DNA of 64,000 nucleotides. Origin: Patagioenas fasciata (lineage: Eukaryota > Chordata > Aves > Columbiformes > Columbidae). Each line of letters starts with the position of its first letter. Position 1 is the first letter of the stretch. The stretch spans positions 16,251,001 through 16,315,000 of the forward strand of contig NC_092520.1 in the NCBI RefSeq assembly GCF_037038585.1, in the 5' to 3' direction. Positions 35,601-48,500 of the stretch are shown here, in pieces. A program made the position numbers and the translations under genes. The notes under the pieces are model-generated. The model did not search any database. It was not told the DNA's origin and saw nothing but the letters and a program-made list of their open reading frames with translations.

Positions 35601-37159
35601 GGCCAACAGCAGAGAGGTTGGGAGCACAGGAGGATGCACGTGTGTGCAGATCTGTTTGAAGTCCAGACTGCAGAAGTATTATCACAGGCTGCACTCTGTG
35701 AGTAGGGTGTAGAAGCCCTGAATGCTCTCCTGACAGGTGGTAAGCACTTCAGTATTCACTGTGTGATACGGCAGAGTCACACTGTTCTTTGCCCGATTAA
35801 TGGTTGTGCAAACAGCCATTGCATCTTACTTGTCTTGAACTTGGTCCCTGATAATTTCATTTCATGTCATTTGATTTTTGTAACAGAGGAGAGGGTGAGT
35901 AGTTTCCTGTTGACTTTCTTCCTATTTATCTTTCATCTTTTTCTCCTTAGTCCTCTCTATTTTTGGGATGAGAAACTGCAGCTTGTTCAAGTTCTCCCTG
36001 TGTGGAATTGGTTCCAAACCTCAATGCCTTTGTAGACCTCCTTGGGGCCTTCCCATTTCTACACTATCATTTTCAATGGAGAAAACTGCAGAGATTTCCA
36101 GACATGAGCCCACCCTGGACTTCTCCAGTGCGTAACATTGTAATCTCCTCCATTCTCCAGTCTCTATAATTTTCAACCCATTCTGGTCAAGCTGATCAAA
36201 CTGGAACATACTAATCTTAACAACAGATATCACTTAAATGTATTCTAAACAATGCCCAGCTGAGAACAGCACTTTCTGTGAACAATGATGGAAATGATGG
36301 AAAAATTATTCCTGGAACTTTCCTTTATTCCTGCTTTTCAATAACACTTGATGTCCTGGCATTTCTGTGCCCAGCTGTGTGTTACGAATTTTTTCTGCAC
36401 CATGCTTTGACATCCAGACTCTTACCACTAGGTGGTGTGGTATGGTACGGTATGGTATGGTACGGTACGGTATGGTATGGTATGGTATGGTTGTGTGCTG
36501 ATGGCTGCTGAGCCACCCCTCCTCATTGGGGAAACTCATAACACAGGACACTTGCCTGGAAACTTGAAATGCTGTTTTGAAGGAAAATAAAGATCATTGC
36601 TGAGCATGAATTAAGAAATACGGGTAATCGCGCTGGTTGTTTGGGGTGCAATCATCTCAACACACTTTATAAGTCAACATGGGAAATATCTAAACTGAGC
36701 TAATCCTGTCTCCACTTACAGTGATTAGAGAGATAATGGTGCTTTCGGGGCAGCAAAAGTAAATGTCTAAACTGAGTTAGATCAATGGTGTCCTAACAGT
36801 GTCCAAATATCTCCATTCACTGTGGAGGAAACTGATGCTCACTTAGTTGGATGTGGGTGTTTAAGGTCAGCTGGGAGGAACCCCAACTCTCAGGAATGAG
36901 TCAACTGTATCTAGAAGAGACAAGAAAGCATTGTGCTATTTTGCTGGTGAGGTCTGTGTCCAGGTCCCCTCACATGGAGAGAAGGAGGCAGGTGGAGATG
37001 ACAGGAGCATAAGGGTGTAGAGGCCACAGAATAACAGGGTTTAATGCAAGAACTAGAGGGGCTGCAGGGTGCTGTCACTGGGGTTGAGTTATCAGAAGGA
37101 TGCTGGGATATTCAGATGATGCTGGGGCTAAGAGGCCTGAGGGATAAGTCACTGGGGGC
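32651..37159. other. Intergenic, no gene seen; one pentanucleotide microsatellite
   Basis: No protein family or RNA gene was recognised. A GGTAY microsatellite lies at 36439-36488. T-rich runs occur near 32700, 34003-34016 (TTTG units) and 34179. Confidence 0.6.
36439..36488. repeat. (GGTAT/GGTAC)10 pentanucleotide microsatellite
   Basis: Ten consecutive five-base units read GGTAT or GGTAC in the order T,C,T,T,C,C,T,T,T,T. They are preceded by an imperfect GGTGT unit. The alternation of T and C at the last base is the only variation. Confidence 0.95.
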
Positions 37160-37450
37160 AATGGTTTGGGTTGGAAGAGACCTTAAAGATCACCTAGTTC
37201 CAAACACCCTGTAACAAGAAGAAACACCTTCCACTAGACCAGGTTGCTTAAACCCCCGTCCAACCTGGCCTTGAACACTTTCAGGGATGGAGCATCCACA
37301 GCTTCTCTGAGAAACCTGTTCCAATGCCTCACCACCCTCATTGTGAAGAATTTATTCCTTACCTAATCTAAATCTACCCTCCATCAGTTTAAAGCCATTA
37401 CCACTTGTCCTATCACTACACACCCATGTAAAAAGTTCCTCCCCAGCTCT
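37160..37450 (-). mobile_element. CR1 LINE 3' fragment (minus strand)
   Basis: It contains TTTGGGTTGGAAGAGACCTT, the GGTTGCTTAAACCCCCGTCC block and the GTGAAGAATTTATTCCTTAC block, all in the order expected for a reversed CR1 tail. The terminal octamer repeat is absent. Limits are approximate. Confidence 0.88.
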
Positions 37451-40400
37451 CAATGGTACTGGGAAAATGCCGAGGTGCAGAACGAGGACATGCTGGTATG
37501 ACTGCAGCAGAGGTTTAGTTATGTGGGGATTGAAAATATTGGGGTGAGCAGCTGGTGGGTGTGTGAGGGGAGACTGGCTGTTTACTTGGCTGGGGAATAA
37601 ACAGATCATCAGGACATACGAGTAAGGGTATAGTTAATGGCCATTCCTTCTCACCTTTCTTCAAGTTCTTCCTCTGTAACTGCTCCGTGTTATCCTTCAG
37701 AGCCTGCAGCAACATGTCGTACCAGGCCCTTTTATCATCCCCCTGCAGCCCAGCCTGGCAACAGCCGCTCTTTCTTCTCCCCATGCAGCAAGGAAGGGAG
37801 CACAACAGCTCGCCTGGCTGCGCACCACGTCTCGTTTCTCATCTCTCCCACGGCATTAGCGGAGAGTCTGCATGACAGATGACAGAGAAGTCAGCCCTGA
37901 TCCCAAGCTGAGGTGCTGCACCGAGGAGAACTGCTAGTGCACCTCCTGCCTGGAGGATCGAAGCTTTTGACATAACCAAGGCACAGGAGTGACAGGCTTT
38001 CAGGCAGGCCAGGAAGCCCCTGCAAGTAGGAATAACTGCACGTGCCAGTCAAAGTTCAGATTTCTGCTGGTAAAAGAAGAAGGGGGTGACCTCAGCTCTT
38101 CTCTGAGCTTTGGAAAGGACGTGGTAGCAATCACCAAGATATTTTTCTTCCCTCTTCTTTCCATTCTACTTCCTCCTCCTCCTTAGCGCCCTGCTCCTCT
38201 TGTCCTGCCAGTCACCCCACTTCAGGTCCTGGGCTCCTTGCCAGGTTGGGGCGCTAGCATTTAGCTTTCCAGTTCTTCATGTCATCCCAGTTTTATTCTC
38301 ACCGGTTTGTAACCAAGTGCCCTTTCACCTTGCTGCCTCAGCCCCATTCCCTGCCTACACGCACCCCCAGCTCTGAGCCCCCCAGCAGCGGCAGCACCGG
38401 GTGCCGGCAGTGTCTGGCGCCGCTGCCCACCGGCGACCGTCCAGTCCTGCCTGCTGGGGACAGTCCTGCCCATCAGGGACAGTCCTGCCCGCCGGGGACA
38501 GTCCTGCCCGGGCTTGGGAGCTGGCAGGGGACGCAGTGTGCCCTGTGCTGACACAGCCCTCTGCAAATTCATCTGCCAAGCTGACAAGTCTCTGCTAAAG
38601 TACATGAGCTGAGACTCTAAAAACACATTTATAACTTGGCTACGTCTTCTGGCATCAGGGTGACCTCCCCCCTCTTTTGCCAAATTTCAAGCTCTTGCTC
38701 AAATAAACAGTTGCCTAATCTTGCCCTGAAAACCACAGAACCATTTTTACTGAAACTGCCCTTCCCTTTCCTCCCCTTAAAAGAAAATGGAGGGGGAAAG
38801 AATCAGCCTGAGGCCAAGCGTTGGCAGAAGACATTTCAGCCTCGATGAGTAACATCTAACAAACTTATGAGCAACCAAAAGCAGGATCTTATAACGAGAA
38901 CTGTCAGGCGGTGGTAATTACAAGCAGCGCTACCAACTCCATCGGCAATGTGCATCACTCAGAAAAGGAGGGAAGTGCATAAATGGTACAGATAATTTTA
39001 CATAAACTGAAGAATTGGATGCATGCCTCTGAGTGTCTGTTTCTCATCCTATTTCATCTATCATCAGCTTCCCTTCGTTGCTTCTCGCAGTCGTGCTCTT
39101 CCTCCTCTGCAGTTCCTGCCATCTGGAACAGTGTTCCTGTATTCTTCTATCAACCCTCTAACATCAGCTTTTGGTTAAATACATATCTGGGATCCCTTGA
39201 CTTTGCTTTTACTTTTCTCCTTATTCTGCTAGTATTTATCTCTGAAATGGTTTACTCAGAATCTTTGAGGTTTATTTTAAAAAGAATCATAAAAAGGAGG
39301 AAAAAAATCTACAAATACATGTGATCCTGGACACATTAACATTTCTGATACTGACTTTCACTGGGCAATTTATGTAAAGCTATTTCCTGACCACGAAGCA
39401 TTATTTAAATTAGAAGGAGGCAAAAAAATCAGTGGGAAAAAGCTGTGGTATCTTAGATTAGATTAGCTCCATCTTAAACAGACACCATTAGTAAAATCTA
39501 GTCTGTTCCCAAAATCAGAAGTATTAATAGATGCTTATTTTATTTTTTTAAATGCTGATGCTGAAAGAAATCTCCATGTGAGAAGCAAGAAAGAAGCATT
39601 AACTTACAATTTAGCATAAGAATGAGCTTCAGATAAAGCCAACCAAAAAAATAAAGAAACAAAAAAGAGTCTATAACCTCCATCTGTGGACACTGAATCT
39701 GATTTATAGATTCATTCATACAATCTCCAGATATAACATTAAAAATAAGCTAGTAGATATGAGTGACAGACTTAGGAGAGTATGTGGCTCACCAGCCACA
39801 CAGGATAAACTATCCCCATGTCAGCTGGCTCAGCCAGCTCTTGCTTGGATTACCAAGGGGTTAAAACTCTGCCCAGCTGTAGGGAGGATTCACCCCTTTC
39901 ACAGCTGTAAATCCAGGAGACAGGTTTGTTATCTAATCTGACATCTTGCATAACACAGGCTGTGGGGCTTCCCTGGATTGATGGTTTCTCAACTAGACTA
40001 TAATCTTATTGGAAAAGCAATACCCAGGCACAATTTTATGGTACCTTTAGCTACTTCACACACTGATCGCCCAGTTATGAGCTCCCAGCTTTTGGGTCTG
40101 TAATGCTTCAGACCAAAGTTAACTACAGGTGTAACTTGTGAGCACTTGAAGTTACCTAAATAGTTAGTGCCTTCTTGATGGTGATGAATCCCTGTGACGA
40201 GGAATTACCCAACTGCTGGGTAAGGCTACCATTTAATCACAGCCATATCGATAGACATCTCTACTACCCAACAGGAAAACGTTTGCCTCACTGGGATGAG
40301 AACTGTTCCACCAGCTGCAGATGTTAAAAAGGAACATTTGTTTTGAACATAGTGTATCGCATTTCAACAGCAGGCTTGCTTACATAATTCACTCTTAAAC

Positions 40401-42769
40401 TAACTTGCAATCTACTAATCAATGCAATTGCCTGGGTTTTCTGTTAGTGAAAAATCTCTTGGAGCAAAGGGAGCACACTGCACTGAGGAGGTGTTTGCCT
40501 TTGCACAGCTGTGGAATCCTGCTCCGGAGATGTTTGCAGACGTCATCAGAAAGGTGACTGAGAATGATCAGAATTGCAGGAAATTCACATTTTTCTTTAT
40601 CTCCTTACACGCTTTACCTCTCTGGTTTCTTCATTCACTGTCTTCTGGAGAATGCACATGAAAATGGGTGGTCTGGTAGGTGGCACCGTGGGCTAGAGGG
40701 ATGTGGTGTGATGCACAGGGGGTGTGGGGAGCTCTCGGCTGGGTCTCGTCCTGTTTCCTTTCCATGTCTGCTTTCTGTTACCCAATTATTCAATGGTGCT
40801 TGTGAGAAAACAGCTCAGAAGGAGAATGGTTAATTGGGCCCAGAGAGTGTCAGGAGGGGACAGGGTGACAAACTAGAGGCCAGAGGCAGGGACGGGGCAG
40901 GGAGATGGTGGGTGCTGCTGAGCCAGCTGGGTTTAGCTCTCCAGGCTGTATTTCCATCGAAGTTCAGCTGGGGAATAAAACACATTGCTATGTCTCTGAA
41001 AAGCACTGCAGAGGGTAAGTCAGCCCGAGGGCTTGAGCCGGCCCCATGGCAAGCGGGGTAAAAGAGACTCAAGCAATATACTGTATCTGTGCTTTTTAGA
41101 CCCTTTGTACTCCTAGTACGAAAATCATAGCACAACCTACTTGGTTTCTTTAATATCGTTGCCACAGCTGGATGAGCTAGAACAATATCTTCATTGTATT
41201 CAAATGAATATGTGGTCCTACATTTCTGTATCCTTTTTCCCATTACTGTGAGGTACTGGGACAGCTGTGGGGTAGTAAAGCTCTCCTTTAATCAGCCTGA
41301 GGGAAGCCTGAGAATGGCAAGGTCACAAATTCCGGCTTGTGAAACTGTTGAATGAATCAGACAGGAGCAGGTTTGTTTACACAGAAAGCTGGTACACAAA
41401 CAGCTGGGCAATGCAGGATGAGGAGAGACGAACTGCAGACGTTCTGCTCCAGCCAGAACTGAGATCAAATGTACTTTCTAAACAAGCTTGGTAATACATC
41501 TGCCAGATGCTGAGAACCAGCTGTAAAATATTTTTTATGTGCTTACAAGTTGAAGGTTGCAAAGCTGGACTTTAAGGAGCTTCCTGTGTGGAATGGACGC
41601 TGTACCCTCTGTTAGGCACTCACCTTCCCTGCATGCAAAATTGAGGAGGACTCAGGTGACCTCAAAGGGATCCAAACGACAAACATGTAAAGCAAGAGTT
41701 ACCTGATACTAAGCTGTTATGTGGGAAGCTACTAAGACTGAACCAGCAAGAAGTTTGTGGACAAGCAGAGATTGAAATCTTGCCTTTCAGGGTTTTCATT
41801 GCCTTGCTTTACTTAGGGTCCAGAGCTCAGAGGCTTCCCTTGCACCCAGCTGTCTTTGCAATTCATTTATTTTACGGAAGAAAGACTCAAACTAATTTTA
41901 GAAGAGATAAGGTGGTTGAAGTTGTGACAGGGCATATTGCATGGGATCTAACCAGCTTATTCCATATCCCTATTGGTTCTGAGTAACTTCTGTGTCCCTA
42001 TGTGTTCAGGTCTTCAGTCCCAAGAATTGCTGCACTGCCCACGTACAAGCAAGAGGTTGTGCTCTGGTGACTGCAAATCGGTGCCACCAGCTGAAGGAGG
42101 TGACCCAGCACTGGCACCTGGGCCATCACACTGGCCCACATGATCTAATTAACCGGCTGCACACCTCATGTGCCCAGGATGTGGGGGACCTGTTGTGAAT
42201 TCTCTCCTTACTCTAGAGGGTTAAACCAGTACAACCAACATGTTGGGTTATAGATAACCTGGTATAACACCATCGTTTACCAATATTGCTATCAATGCTT
42301 GGGCTATGGAGCAGCCAAGGAGCAGAGAGTGCTGGGCTGAAGATGTGAGTGCCTCTGCAGGTGTGGGTGAGTGGCAGGCAGGAGGCGAGTTCTTCCAGAC
42401 CAGCTTAATATCAAACACAGGGACAACCTTCGGGTACAACAGTCATGAGAGCAGGGACTGGAATTCAGGCCTCCGAGATAAATTTTGGAAATATTAGGCT
42501 ACATAACAAGCAAAATAGTAGCCAGGCTTGTTCTTGCTTTCTTTAGACCCATGATTAGTTGTCCTTGGTTACTGCATCATTTTGGACTTAGGTGCTCTGG
42601 TGTCTTATAAACAGCTGAGAAAGCTATTGCCAGACCTGGCTCTGAGCATTGCCTCGACCTTCAGAGGCGTGTGGGTGGGGTGAAGGAAGAGAAATATAGA
42701 ACAAAGGTTAGCAATAACTAGTATTTGTAACCTTTGATTCTTTGAAAGGGACTTTTTCCTCCTTCATTC
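37451..42769. other. Intergenic, no gene seen; one minisatellite
   Basis: This region is of mixed composition. A moderately GC-rich patch at 38380-38560 contains a 19-base minisatellite. Open frames up to 137 codons have no recognisable domain. Confidence 0.6.
38442..38517. repeat. 19-base minisatellite, four copies
   Basis: CAGTCCTGCC recurs at 38442, 38461, 38480 and 38499, an exact period of 19. The unit is close to CAGTCCTGCCCGCCGGGGA with a few substitutions between copies. Confidence 0.9.
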
Positions 42770-43131
42770 TGAAAGGGACTGAGGGGAGGCTTCATCAAGG
42801 TCTACAGCTTCCTCACAAGGAGAGGAGGAGGGGCAGATGCCGATCTCTTCTCTTTGGCGACCCGTGACAGAACCCAAGGGAACGGCAGGAAGGTGTGCCA
42901 GGGGAGGTTTAGGTTGGACATTAGGAAAAGGTTCTTCACCCAGAGAGTGCTGGAGCACTGGAACAGGCTCCCCAGGGAGGTGTCACGGCCCCAAGCCTGA
43001 CAGTGCTCAAGAAGAGACTGAACAACACCCTCAGACACATGGTGTGAACTGTGGGGTTGTCATATGCAGAGACAGGAGCTGAATGCGATGATCCTTGTGG
43101 ATCCCTTCCAATTCAGGACATTCCATGTTAA
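42770..43131 (+). mobile_element. CR1 LINE 3' fragment (plus strand)
   Basis: It reads GGGACTGAGGGGAGGCTTCA, GGAGGTTTAGGTTGGACATT, GGAACAGGCTCCCCAGGGAG and finally GATCCTTGTGGATCCCTTCC before 'attcaggacattcca'. This is the plus-strand order of a CR1 tail. Frame breaks are present, so the copy is dead. Confidence 0.88.
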
Positions 43132-45349
43132 GCAGGCTGTATGTGATAAGCAAGCAGCAAACACGCTGTTAAACGTAGAATCTGCAGAAAGGGTGTGTGT
43201 AGTCCACCGTGCACTGGTTCCAGGAGAGCTCTGTTGGCCGCAGAGGTGCTGTCAGGGATCCCAAGTGACAATCAGCAGTCATCCAAGTTTTCATCTTTTA
43301 TAGGATGTATTCCTCCTGGTCTCCTACACCTGCATGCAGATCCTCTTTTGGAAAGGAGCCATCTCTGCCTGCTTTCCACCAGCTCGGTGTGGGAGGACAC
43401 CAAGGCCCCGTGCAGGGCGCAGGCCATGGCGGTGGCCCTGCTGCGGAGCTGCTGCAGCAGCGGCCCGTGCTGTCCTCTTCTCCCCAGCTTATTTCTGTTG
43501 ACGGTAAATGCTTCAGTACAAAGATGGCATGTGCATTTGTGGAGCAGCACAAAGGGCTCTCTATGCTGCAGTGTAATCCAAATAATAGATCCATAACAGC
43601 TAAGTCACAGGAGACAGAGTTGGCCCAATCTTAGGCAGAAGTATGCCAGTAAAGTATAGAAAATATAGCTGGGGAGTGACCATGCTTTTACCTAATTCAA
43701 CAAACTATCTTATCTGGTGCTGGGGAAAAGAGTGCCTATGCAGCTACAGCTGCTACATACCATATATCTTCTGTGAACGGCATCAAAAGCCATTCAAGTC
43801 CAGCCACCCACAAGAGTTACTGTTCAAAAGCCCCACAAAACAGTTGGGCTATAAGAAACACTGAAACACTACATTAAGGATTTTGGGGTTTTTTCCTGCG
43901 ATTTAGGGAACCCAACAGGGCATTGATTTCAAGGGAGGCAGAGAACTGGCAGAAAATACTGATAGGTGTCTGAGTTATTGCTGAGGCAACTGAAATTCTG
44001 TATTACAAATTACAGATTTTTGTTTGGATTTTATGTTGCAGTTATATTTATTACAGATATTACATTCGTATCGACAGATCTAATGTTTTCTGGAGTGAAT
44101 GTCTAGCCTCTGAGTCCCTGTGCAGTGTGACAAAAAAGCTTGATTTTCTGACAAGGTGTATGAAAGCTTCCCGAGATACCTGTCAACAAGAACATGGGTG
44201 ATGATGAGGTACTGTTTGGGGCTCCAAGGTGGGACCTGGGCCTGCTCAGGACACCCACACATCCAGGCTCAAAAAAAAACCCTTTTTTTCCCTTATTTGT
44301 CCACTCGGTGGTGCTAAAACAACACCAGCCCTATTTGGGCATTTTCTCACCGCCTGTGTCAGGCAGACCATGTCTGTGCTCTTTGGGGGACGTTCATGTC
44401 ACTGGTTTAAAGAACTACCTCTGCAAAGCCAATAACCAGGAAACCTAATTAGCTCCCCGGCTCTCTGCTGTGTACCTTGGCTCTTCAATTCCAATGGAAT
44501 AGAGATAAGCCACACAAAAGACTTGTCGTGCCTAATTTCATAGGGAAAGATTAGCAAACCCATGGTATTTTTCTCTAATGTTGATTATAATTTAATTAAT
44601 TCAGGATTCTGTGCTGTTTTCAGAGAAAAAGTGAAGGAGGTAACATCACTACCAAAACTACTTCTGTTTTCAACAATTGCTGACTGAGAAGAATTGACAC
44701 TGCTAGGCAAGGTCTGTTGGAAAAATACTTTCGTCTGTCAAACAACTGATAAGAAAAAGATGGGTGAAAAAAACCCTGAAGTTTAATCTGAAACACACAA
44801 CTCTCTTCGGGTTCAAGTACTTTTAATCTAGTGTGTATCACTAAAGGAGATGTCCTGCTGGGAAGGGCTGTGTGTTTGGAGTGATGTGAAAGTACCTCCA
44901 GTTCCAGATGAACTGGCTGTTGGGGGTACTCTCCCCTTCTCCGGGCACAGTAACTGCCCACGGGGCAGCTTGGACAAGGGATGCAGTGATGCCAACCTCA
45001 CTGAAAGGGTCTTCAGAACAACACGTTGAGCTTTTACATTTACTTGAATGCCAGTGCTGTGTCCAGGCTTCTAGGTCAGGACTCAGGCACCTGGATGGGA
45101 ATTCAGCCTGCCCCAAATCTAAATTGCCTTGTGTGCTGCCTCTGGGTATTGACAGGCAGATGAGATGAACCCAAGCCTAAGTATCCAGCACAGAGCCCAT
45201 GTGGAGTGGCACAAAGCACGAAGGATCAGGATTTCCATAGCCAGAAAAGTTTCCTAACCTTGACTGTCAGAGTCAACATGCACAAAATGCCACGTGGCTC
45301 AATATGTTTGAAGGGGGGGATTCTCTGAAATTAAAAATCAGTTAGAACT
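43132..45349. other. Intergenic, no gene seen
   Basis: Open frames up to 133 codons exist on both strands around 43195-43634. They overlap each other and show no domain. No RNA gene or mobile element was recognised. Confidence 0.55.
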
Positions 45350-45561
45350 GAAGAAGTTTATTACAACGAGTGTGGTAAAACACCAGCACAGGTTTCCCAG
45401 AGAGGTGGTGGTTGCCCCAACCCTGGAGACATCCCAGGCCAGGCTGGACGGGGCTCTGAGCAACCTGCTCTGGTTGAAGATGGCCCTGCTCACTGCAGGG
45501 GGTTGGACCAGGTGAGCTTTGAAGGTCCCTTCCAACCAAACTATTCTATGATTCTGTGATG
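45350..45561 (+). mobile_element. CR1 LINE 3' fragment with complete 3' terminus (plus strand)
   Basis: It reads GAGAGGTGGTGGTTGCCCCA, GCTGGACGGGGCTCTGAGCA and GAAGGTCCCTTCCAACCAAA, and ends CTATTCTATGATTCTGTGAT, the CR1 3'-terminal octamer repeat. It is the plus-strand counterpart of the copy at 26171-26400. Confidence 0.92.
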
Positions 45562-48500
45562 AAAAAGAACAATATAGTATGTGATTTTATTACATTTATT
45601 GTATTAATTCTTGTAATATAACTCTGTGTGGACAGTTGCAACTGTATTTCTGAATTCTGGCTTTATAAAAAAACTCTAGGCATTTCCAGCACTCGCTGGC
45701 ACACGGACAGTTAAATCCTTGCAAGCAACACTGTACTTTGTTTTCTCTCTTCATACCAATTTTTAGCTTATTAACTTCCTGGGACAAGAAACAGTGTTGG
45801 GGTTAATGGCTTAATGGCTTAATTCACAGTTTATGACCTGCTCATGTGCACAGACCTCTTATCTGTTTAAATTCTGTGTGAAGAGTCCAGGAAACGGCTC
45901 ATGGTTCAGGAGTGTGGCCACATGCCAGGGACATGACCCGGCTGTCCTCTGCACCCAGTGCCACACCGGATGTGTGCAGGTGACCGTGACTCAGGCAGTG
46001 CCTGTGCCGGATCTCTTCCAGTCCACAGGCTGCCCAGGAAATATGGATTTACCTGAATCCTGGCTTCTCCTCTTTCAGGGACAGCTACTTGCAGCTCCCT
46101 GGTCAGGCACAGATGAGGGAAGCACGGCCCTGTGGGCTCTGCAGTGGCTGGGTGAAGGAGGTGATGGGGTGAGGGATTCAGGGGTAAGGGGAACGCCAAG
46201 GGGAAGGCAAAAGAGCAAGTGTCTCACTGTGTCTTTGCTCTGTCTTTGCAGCAGCTTTCTACAGAGGTGTGTGCTCTGTAGTGTTTATGATGACTGTAGC
46301 TACCATGAGGAACCACAGGAATGGACCTTCCCTGCTGAATACACTTCTGCTAGAAAAGCAGATGATCACCACAGAAATACTGTGGCTCTGCCGAAGTGGT
46401 GTGCCTCTGTCTTCTGAGTCCTTGGCTCCACAGGCTGGGGAGATCCATCTCAATCCCCGAACTCTCACATTCCTTCAGCCTCAAAGATCATTCACACAAA
46501 CTCCGAGGGGAATCCTGCCAAATTTCCTGCTCCCCCGGCAGGCTTTTTCCCCAGAAAGCAATCTGAAACTTCACTGAGAATGCCACTGAAGCCTCTTTGG
46601 CAACAGAATCCCACTGTCATGCTGCGTGATAGATCACACTCTGGAAAACGCAGCCCTCAGTGGGAACAGCCAGATCATTTTGATTAGCTGGACTACTTGT
46701 CTTGTGAAATTTGGCACTTGGTAAGTGTGTCAAAAGTTAAAAGTTTCTGTGTGTCTGAACCCACTCATAGACTGCTCAGCTTTCCAAAATCCTGATGTGT
46801 GAGACACAGTGCTGTGCTCTTCTGCAGGACCAGCCTCCCCATGACTGGTTTGTCACTGTGCCCTCTCTACCCATCAGGCCACAGGCATCCACTGCATTTG
46901 AGTTGCTGGATGTACAGAATGAGGACAAGATGGCAGAACTGCTGCTGACGTGTGCGATGCAGCTGCCATGACTGGTGGGTACCTGGATTGTCATGCTCAG
47001 ATAGCGGCAGTGGGGACCGCGGTGCCCTGAGCCGCAGGGAGGAGCAGCGCAGCCCAAGAGAAGGTGCTCACTGCTGGGAAGAGGCTCTTTGGGATTGGGA
47101 CATGTGGTTGCCCAGCCTGGGCCTTCGGGGCTGGTGTTTTATGAGCTCAGGCCTGCCAAAGGGACATCTACAGATAGATTTTTGTGTTCTACTAGGAATA
47201 TGTTATTGTCATAGTTCATTCTGTGTAATTATTCCAGTAAAACAATGACCCTTTCCAGATTATCTCATAAAAAAAACCACAAAACCAAACCAAAAAACCC
47301 ACCAACATCCCGAAGCAGTGCATTTTTTTAAAAAAAAGCTTATGGGTTGTGATCCCAAGCCCCAGAAGGGAACATTTCAGTTTCATTTCTCTGCAGTTCT
47401 ACCAAATCCTGTCTTCGATGAAAGGAAAGTGAAAATGGACAGAAACAAAAAGACAAGCATCACTGAAGCTCTGCTGTGTTTACTCACAACTTCCTGCTGT
47501 AGAATTTCTCACACCTTTTGCTGCTCCCAGGAACAGCAGCAGGATGTCCCAGCCAGAGCACGGGTCTGCTTCATGGGATGAACTGTTGGGTTCCTACCTC
47601 TGATACATAAACCATGCACTGAAAAGCATGTAGATCTGAAGCACCCATCAACTTGCTTGCCATTTTCCCTCACACACTCAGTTAGGTTAGGCTCCTATGA
47701 TGTTACAGAAATGTGAGATTAAACACTGATTTGTTTTCTGTTATCTGTCCTGATAGCCTCAGAATAGCCTCACTAGTAACTTAACACTCTCGCTTCCTTA
47801 GTGATTAACAGAGAGAAAAAGGCAGTTCAGGGAGGTGCATATAATCCATTTTAAATGCCTGTTTCAGGATTCAATAACAAACATCCAAATTTGACTATAA
47901 AGACTGACGGGCTCAGATATATAGGTATATCTCTGCCCCTTTTCTACATGTTACTACATGATTCTCACTTGCTAATTGCATCATTGTAACCTTTGGCCTT
48001 CTCTTGCCTGACACTCAAATTCTGCACCCGTTTCTGGTGTTTCCTACGAGTTTTGCTGGTCAGCAGCTCTTTTTGTTTCCAGTGCTGCTGTAGCATGTCT
48101 GCCTTCTATTGCTTTCCATAGTGCCTGTCATGGTGTTATATTACAGAAGACATGCTTTGCTTTGCAGAGGCTCGTCTTTTGTTCTGATATTTACCGAATA
48201 GAAGAAATTAGTTTCCAATGAATCTTGTAGCTTATCTTTCTCTATGAAAAAGCCTAAGTAATTCTTGCTGGGGCTGGGCAAATATACTGTAATGTAGGAA
48301 GCCTGACTACCTGCAAACGATGTAACTGACAACTTGTCAGCAGAAGAGCTGACAAAAAGCGACAAAACAACATCTGAAAAACAGAATATTGTACAAATGT
48401 GCTCACTTTCTGTGTGCAGAAGATTAGCATTGGCTTGAAAGGAACTGACTGGAGGGGGAAAGAGCAATTTTAAAGGCCAGAAACAAGAGAATAGCACTCA

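Noticed and set aside
35860..36080. Possible old CR1 or LTR remnant
   Set aside because: A few phrases resemble a reversed CR1 body, but no continuous block or terminus could be followed.
39759..42240. Possible retroviral LTR or processed pseudogene
   Set aside because: No TG...CA ends, primer-binding site, polypurine tract, poly(A) tail or protein match could be identified.
45833..46417. 194-codon plus-strand open frame near a CR1 copy
   Set aside because: Low-complexity, Cys- and Trp-rich translation without a domain. Likely chance.
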